The position numbers and the translations under genes were made by a program. From NCBI GenBank assembly GCA_947167515.1, contig CAMVIM010000018.1, positions 1 through 64,000 on the forward strand: a DNA stretch of 64,000 bases, in the 5' to 3' direction. The DNA is from an uncultured Prevotellaceae bacterium. Its GTDB lineage: Bacteria; Bacteroidota; Bacteroidia; Bacteroidales; Bacteroidaceae. Positions within the stretch are counted from its first letter, which is position 1. Each line of letters begins with the position of its first letter. The notes below the pieces were generated by a model. The model was given only the letters and a program-made list of their open reading frames with translations. It had not been told where the DNA came from and did no database searches. Positions 61,270-64,000 of the stretch are shown in pieces.

Positions 61270-62639
61270 TGCAGACAAAAGATATAAAATCGGTTTATTT
61301 TGTGGGCGCTGGTGGCATAGGCATGAGCGCACTGGTGCGTTACTTCCTCACCAAAGGGTATCAGGTGGGTGGCTATGACAAGACCCCAAGCGAATTGACC
61401 GAGAAACTGATAGAAGAGGGGGCTAAGATTCACTATGAGGAGAATGTGGAGAGCATCGACGATTGCTTTAAGCAGAAGGAAAGTGTCTTGGTGGTCTATA
61501 CGCCTGCCATCCCTGCAGAACATAAAGAACTGACGTTCTTCCGTGAGAATGGTTTCGAGATTCAGAAAAGAGCGCAGGTGCTGGGTTTCCTGACCCAATC
61601 GCACAAGGGTCTTTGTGTGGCTGGTACACATGGCAAGACCACTACTTCGACAATGGCGGCACATCTGCTCCATCAGAGTACGGTGGACTGCAATGCCTTC
61701 TTGGGCGGCATCTCGAAGAACTACGGGACGAACTACATCCTTAGTGACAGTGACTATGTGGTGATTGAAGCCGATGAGTTCGACCGCTCTTTTCATTGGT
61801 TGCGTCCCTACATGACCGTGATTACCGCCACGGATCCCGACCATCTGGACATCTACGGAACGAAGGAGGCCTATCTGGAGAGCTTCCGCAAATATACCAC
61901 GCTCATTCAGCCAGGAGGTGCACTGATTATCCATAAGGGATTGGAAATGAAGGCTGATGTGCAGGATGGCGTGACGGTGTATGAGTATTCACGCGATGAA
62001 GGTGACTTCCATGCTGAGAATATCCGCATTGGCGGTGGCGAGATTGTGTTTGACTTTGTGCATCCCGAGGGAGTGGTGAAAGACATCCAGCTGGGTGTCC
62101 CCGTCAGCATCAACATTGACAATGGCATTGCCGCTATGGCATTGGCCATCCTTAATGGGGTGACGGATGACGACCTTCGCAATGGCATGAAGAGCTTCAA
62201 GGGGGTTGACCGCCGATTTGACTTCAAGGTGAAGAACGACAAGATGGTGTTTCTCAGTGACTATGCCCACCATCCGAACGAGATTGAGCAGAGTGTGAAG
62301 TCGGTGAGGGAACTGTATCAAGACAAGAAGATTGCGGCGATTTTCCAGCCCCATCTCTATACCCGAACCCGTGACTTCTACAAGGAATTTGCCGCTGCGC
62401 TCTCCTTGCTGGACACAGTCTATCTGTGTGATATTTATCCGGCACGTGAGTTGCCCATCCCTGGAGTGACGAGCAAACTGATTTATGACAATCTGCGTGA
62501 AGGCATAGAGAAGCATCTCATTCATAAGGAGGACATTCTTGACGTGGTGAAGCAGAGGAATTTTGATGTGCTGATGTCATTGGGTGCTGGCGATATAGAG
62601 AACTTCGTCCCTCAGATAACGGAGATTCTCTCCAAGTGA
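61269..62639 (+). CDS. murC: UDP-N-acetylmuramate--L-alanine ligase
   Basis: The 456-residue ligase adds the first stem amino acid. It has VYFVGAGGIGMSALVRYFL at the N-terminus, the ATP loop GTHGKTTT (119-126), EADEFDRSFHWL, DYAHHPNEIEQSV and FQPHLYTRTRDF. Length is normal. It is followed by a 58-base spacer and ftsQ. MurC, MurD and MurE are all present in this cluster, while MurF must be elsewhere. Confidence 0.97.
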   Translation: MQTKDIKSVYFVGAGGIGMSALVRYFLTKGYQVGGYDKTPSELTEKLIEEGAKIHYEENVESIDDCFKQKESVLVVYTPAIPAEHKELTFFRENGFEIQKRAQVLGFLTQSHKGLCVAGTHGKTTTSTMAAHLLHQSTVDCNAFLGGISKNYGTNYILSDSDYVVIEADEFDRSFHWLRPYMTVITATDPDHLDIYGTKEAYLESFRKYTTLIQPGGALIIHKGLEMKADVQDGVTVYEYSRDEGDFHAENIRIGGGEIVFDFVHPEGVVKDIQLGVPVSINIDNGIAAMALAILNGVTDDDLRNGMKSFKGVDRRFDFKVKNDKMVFLSDYAHHPNEIEQSVKSVRELYQDKKIAAIFQPHLYTRTRDFYKEFAAALSLLDTVYLCDIYPARELPIPGVTSKLIYDNLREGIEKHLIHKEDILDVVKQRNFDVLMSLGAGDIENFVPQITEILSK

Positions 62640-62697
62640 GAAAAATGGTGGAAGAAAAAGTGGGGATGATAGTAAGGACAAGAAAAAACAAAAGACT

Positions 62698-63459
62698 GTG
62701 AAAGTAGGAAAGATTGTAAAATTCTCGTTGGTGTCACTGCTCTTCTTGGGGCTGGTGGTCTATGTCGTGTATGCGATGATTTTCTTGTCGGGACCTGATG
62801 AGGACGAACGGTGCGCTATGGTGGAACTGGCCGTGAAGCAGGATGAGAAGTCCTTGTTTGTGAACGAGAAGGATTTGGAGGACATGCTGAAGAATGCCCA
62901 TGTGTATCCGAAGGGGATGCTGATGCGTGATGTTGATACGAAGAAAATCGAGGATGCCATCAAGAAAAACGAGTTCATCTCAAAGGTGGAGTGTTACAAG
63001 TCGGCGAATGGAAAACTCTGCATCGAGGTGGAACAGCGAATCCCTGTGATGCTGGTTTTGCCAGAAGGAAAAGAGAGCTACTTCGTGGATGCTCAAGGCA
63101 AGATTATCCCTAACAAGAACACCGCCACCAGTCTGGTGGTCGCTTCAGGCAACATCGACGAGAAGTTTGCCAGCACACGTTTGGCGGAATTTGGGCAGTT
63201 CTTGCAGACCAACGAATTTTGGAACAATCAGATAGAGCAGATATATGTGCTGAAGAACAGGAAAGGAGAGCGTGTGGTGGAACTCGTTCCCCGTGTGGGC
63301 GACCAGATCGTCTATCTGGGCTCAATGGACAACTTCCAGAAGAAACTTCAGAAGCTGGAACTCTTCTATGAAAAGGCGGTGAAGACGGTAGGCTGGGAAA
63401 AGTACGCAAGAGTGAACCTTGAGTATGAAAACCAGATTATCTGCACCAAACGCAAGTAG
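62698..63459 (+). CDS. ftsQ: Cell division protein FtsQ
   Basis: The 253-residue protein has an N-terminal membrane anchor (FSLVSLLFLGLVVYVVYAM), then a POTRA-like region (NEKDLEDMLKNAH...) and a beta domain (KVECYKSANGKLCIEVEQRI...VLPEGKESYFVDAQGKII). It links early and late division proteins. The start is a GTG at 62698, as no ATG lies before the helix. It sits between murC and ftsA as in other dcw clusters. The following 118 bases contain two direct copies of TTTAGAGA(C/T)AGATTGAAGA. Confidence 0.92.
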   Translation: MKVGKIVKFSLVSLLFLGLVVYVVYAMIFLSGPDEDERCAMVELAVKQDEKSLFVNEKDLEDMLKNAHVYPKGMLMRDVDTKKIEDAIKKNEFISKVECYKSANGKLCIEVEQRIPVMLVLPEGKESYFVDAQGKIIPNKNTATSLVVASGNIDEKFASTRLAEFGQFLQTNEFWNNQIEQIYVLKNRKGERVVELVPRVGDQIVYLGSMDNFQKKLQKLELFYEKAVKTVGWEKYARVNLEYENQIICTKRK

Positions 63460-63499
63460 GGACGAAGAGGAGGAGGAGATTGTTCATAGGCGATGGAAG

Positions 63500-63545
63500 T
63501 TTAGAGACAGATTGAAGATGATTTTTTAGAGATAGATTGAAGACG
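63500..63545 (+). repeat. Short direct repeat before ftsA
   Basis: TTTAGAGACAGATTGAAGATG and TTTAGAGATAGATTGAAGACG follow each other in the ftsQ-ftsA spacer with one or two differences. No clear promoter lies there. Confidence 0.6.
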
Positions 63546-63577
63546 GTATTATTAAGATAAATAAAAGTTTGCAGTAT

Positions 63578-64000
63578 ATGACAGGTTCGGATAAAGAATT
63601 CATCGTGGCGATAGAGCTTGGTTCATCCAAGATTTCGGGTATCGCCGGCAGGAAAAAGGATGGCACGATGCAGATTCTCGCCTATGCGGAGGAAAAGACC
63701 GCAGGGTGTGTGAAGCGTGGTGTTGTTTACAACATTGAGAAGACATATCAGAGTGTCAATAGCATCATCACAAAACTCGAGACCGTGCTTAAGGCCAAGA
63801 TATCTCGGGCGTATGTGGGACTGGGTGGCCAGTCTGTGCGCTCTTACAAGTGCGTAATCAAACGTAACTTGCTAACTCAGAGTTACATCACCAACGAGGC
63901 AATCGATGCCATTCGTCAAGAGAGTTATGAGATTCCTTTCAATGACTATGAGGTGTTGGAGAACTTCCCTCAGGAGTATCTCGTCGATTCAAACCTGATA
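63578..64000 (+). CDS. ftsA: Cell division protein FtsA, N-terminal part (cut by window edge)
   Basis: The open frame from the ATG at 63578 runs to the edge (141 codons). It starts MTGSDKEFIVAIELGSSKIS, an actin-fold phosphate-1 motif, and continues AYVGLGGQSVRSYKC and VLENFPQEYLVDSN, typical of FtsA. FtsA anchors FtsZ filaments to the membrane. It follows ftsQ by 118 bases; ftsZ is expected next, beyond the window. Confidence 0.92.
   Translation, partial: MTGSDKEFIVAIELGSSKISGIAGRKKDGTMQILAYAEEKTAGCVKRGVVYNIEKTYQSVNSIITKLETVLKAKISRAYVGLGGQSVRSYKCVIKRNLLTQSYITNEAIDAIRQESYEIPFNDYEVLENFPQEYLVDSNLI

Overview
The window looks like a contiguous chromosomal stretch from a Bacteroidales bacterium, most likely Prevotella-like. 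The grounds are a complete type IX secretion block (porP-K-L-M-N), Bacteroidota promoters (TTTG, about 20 bases, TAnnTTTG), no Shine-Dalgarno sites, a Bacteroidota-type division operon with an FtsL-like protein and no murF or ddl inside it, and a threonine operon of thrA, an apgM-like gene and thrC. Nothing was searched against a database; calls rest on motif and family recognition by eye.

Layout. 1-5.6 kb (minus): a DUF2207-type gene (cut by the edge), lemA, ispG, purE, a PAP2-like membrane protein and rpoN. 6-10.5 kb (plus): dnaE, trxA and a small hypothetical gene, then tsaE (minus). 11.1-17.4 kb (plus): porP, porK, porL, porM, porN. 17.5-20 kb (minus): a GH30-type glycosidase ending in a T9SS sorting domain. 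20.7-21.5 kb: a TnpB-like fragment and a flavodoxin-fold gene. 21.8-34.2 kb (plus): thrA, apgM, thrC, pgpH, two SGNH hydrolases, an MBOAT acyltransferase and azlCD. 34.2-38.9 kb: an HU-like gene (minus), a cytosine methyltransferase with an EcoRII-like endonuclease, and an ATPase. 39-42.5 kb (minus): etfB, etfA, acyl-CoA dehydrogenase. 42.8-49 kb (minus): a GH128-type T9SS-sorted glycosidase, priA and a beta-barrel protein. 49.7-64 kb (plus): the dcw cluster mraZ, rsmH, ftsL, ftsI, murE, mraY, murD, ftsW, murG, murC, ftsQ, ftsA (cut by the edge).

How genes fit together. The Por proteins can export the two large glycosidases, which carry matching C-terminal sorting domains. The SGNH/SGNH/MBOAT block looks like a cell-envelope O-acylation machine. 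The dcw genes build septal peptidoglycan, and MurE carries the DNPR motif of meso-diaminopimelate ligases. The EcoRII-like pair with a neighbouring ATPase is probably an acquired defence segment.

The most unusual content is non-coding. A family of about 101-125 bp elements occurs three times (5855, 34598, 49166). Each is palindromic as a whole and also carries three or four short palindromes exactly 24 bases apart. Two further arrays have the same design but different sequence and period (21 bases at 20352, 22 bases at 58457). One copy fills the 5' leader of an HU-like gene. Simple repeats have also entered coding sequences in frame (thrA, porN signal peptide, apgM, priA), and priA seems to lack its winged-helix domain exactly where such a repeat sits.
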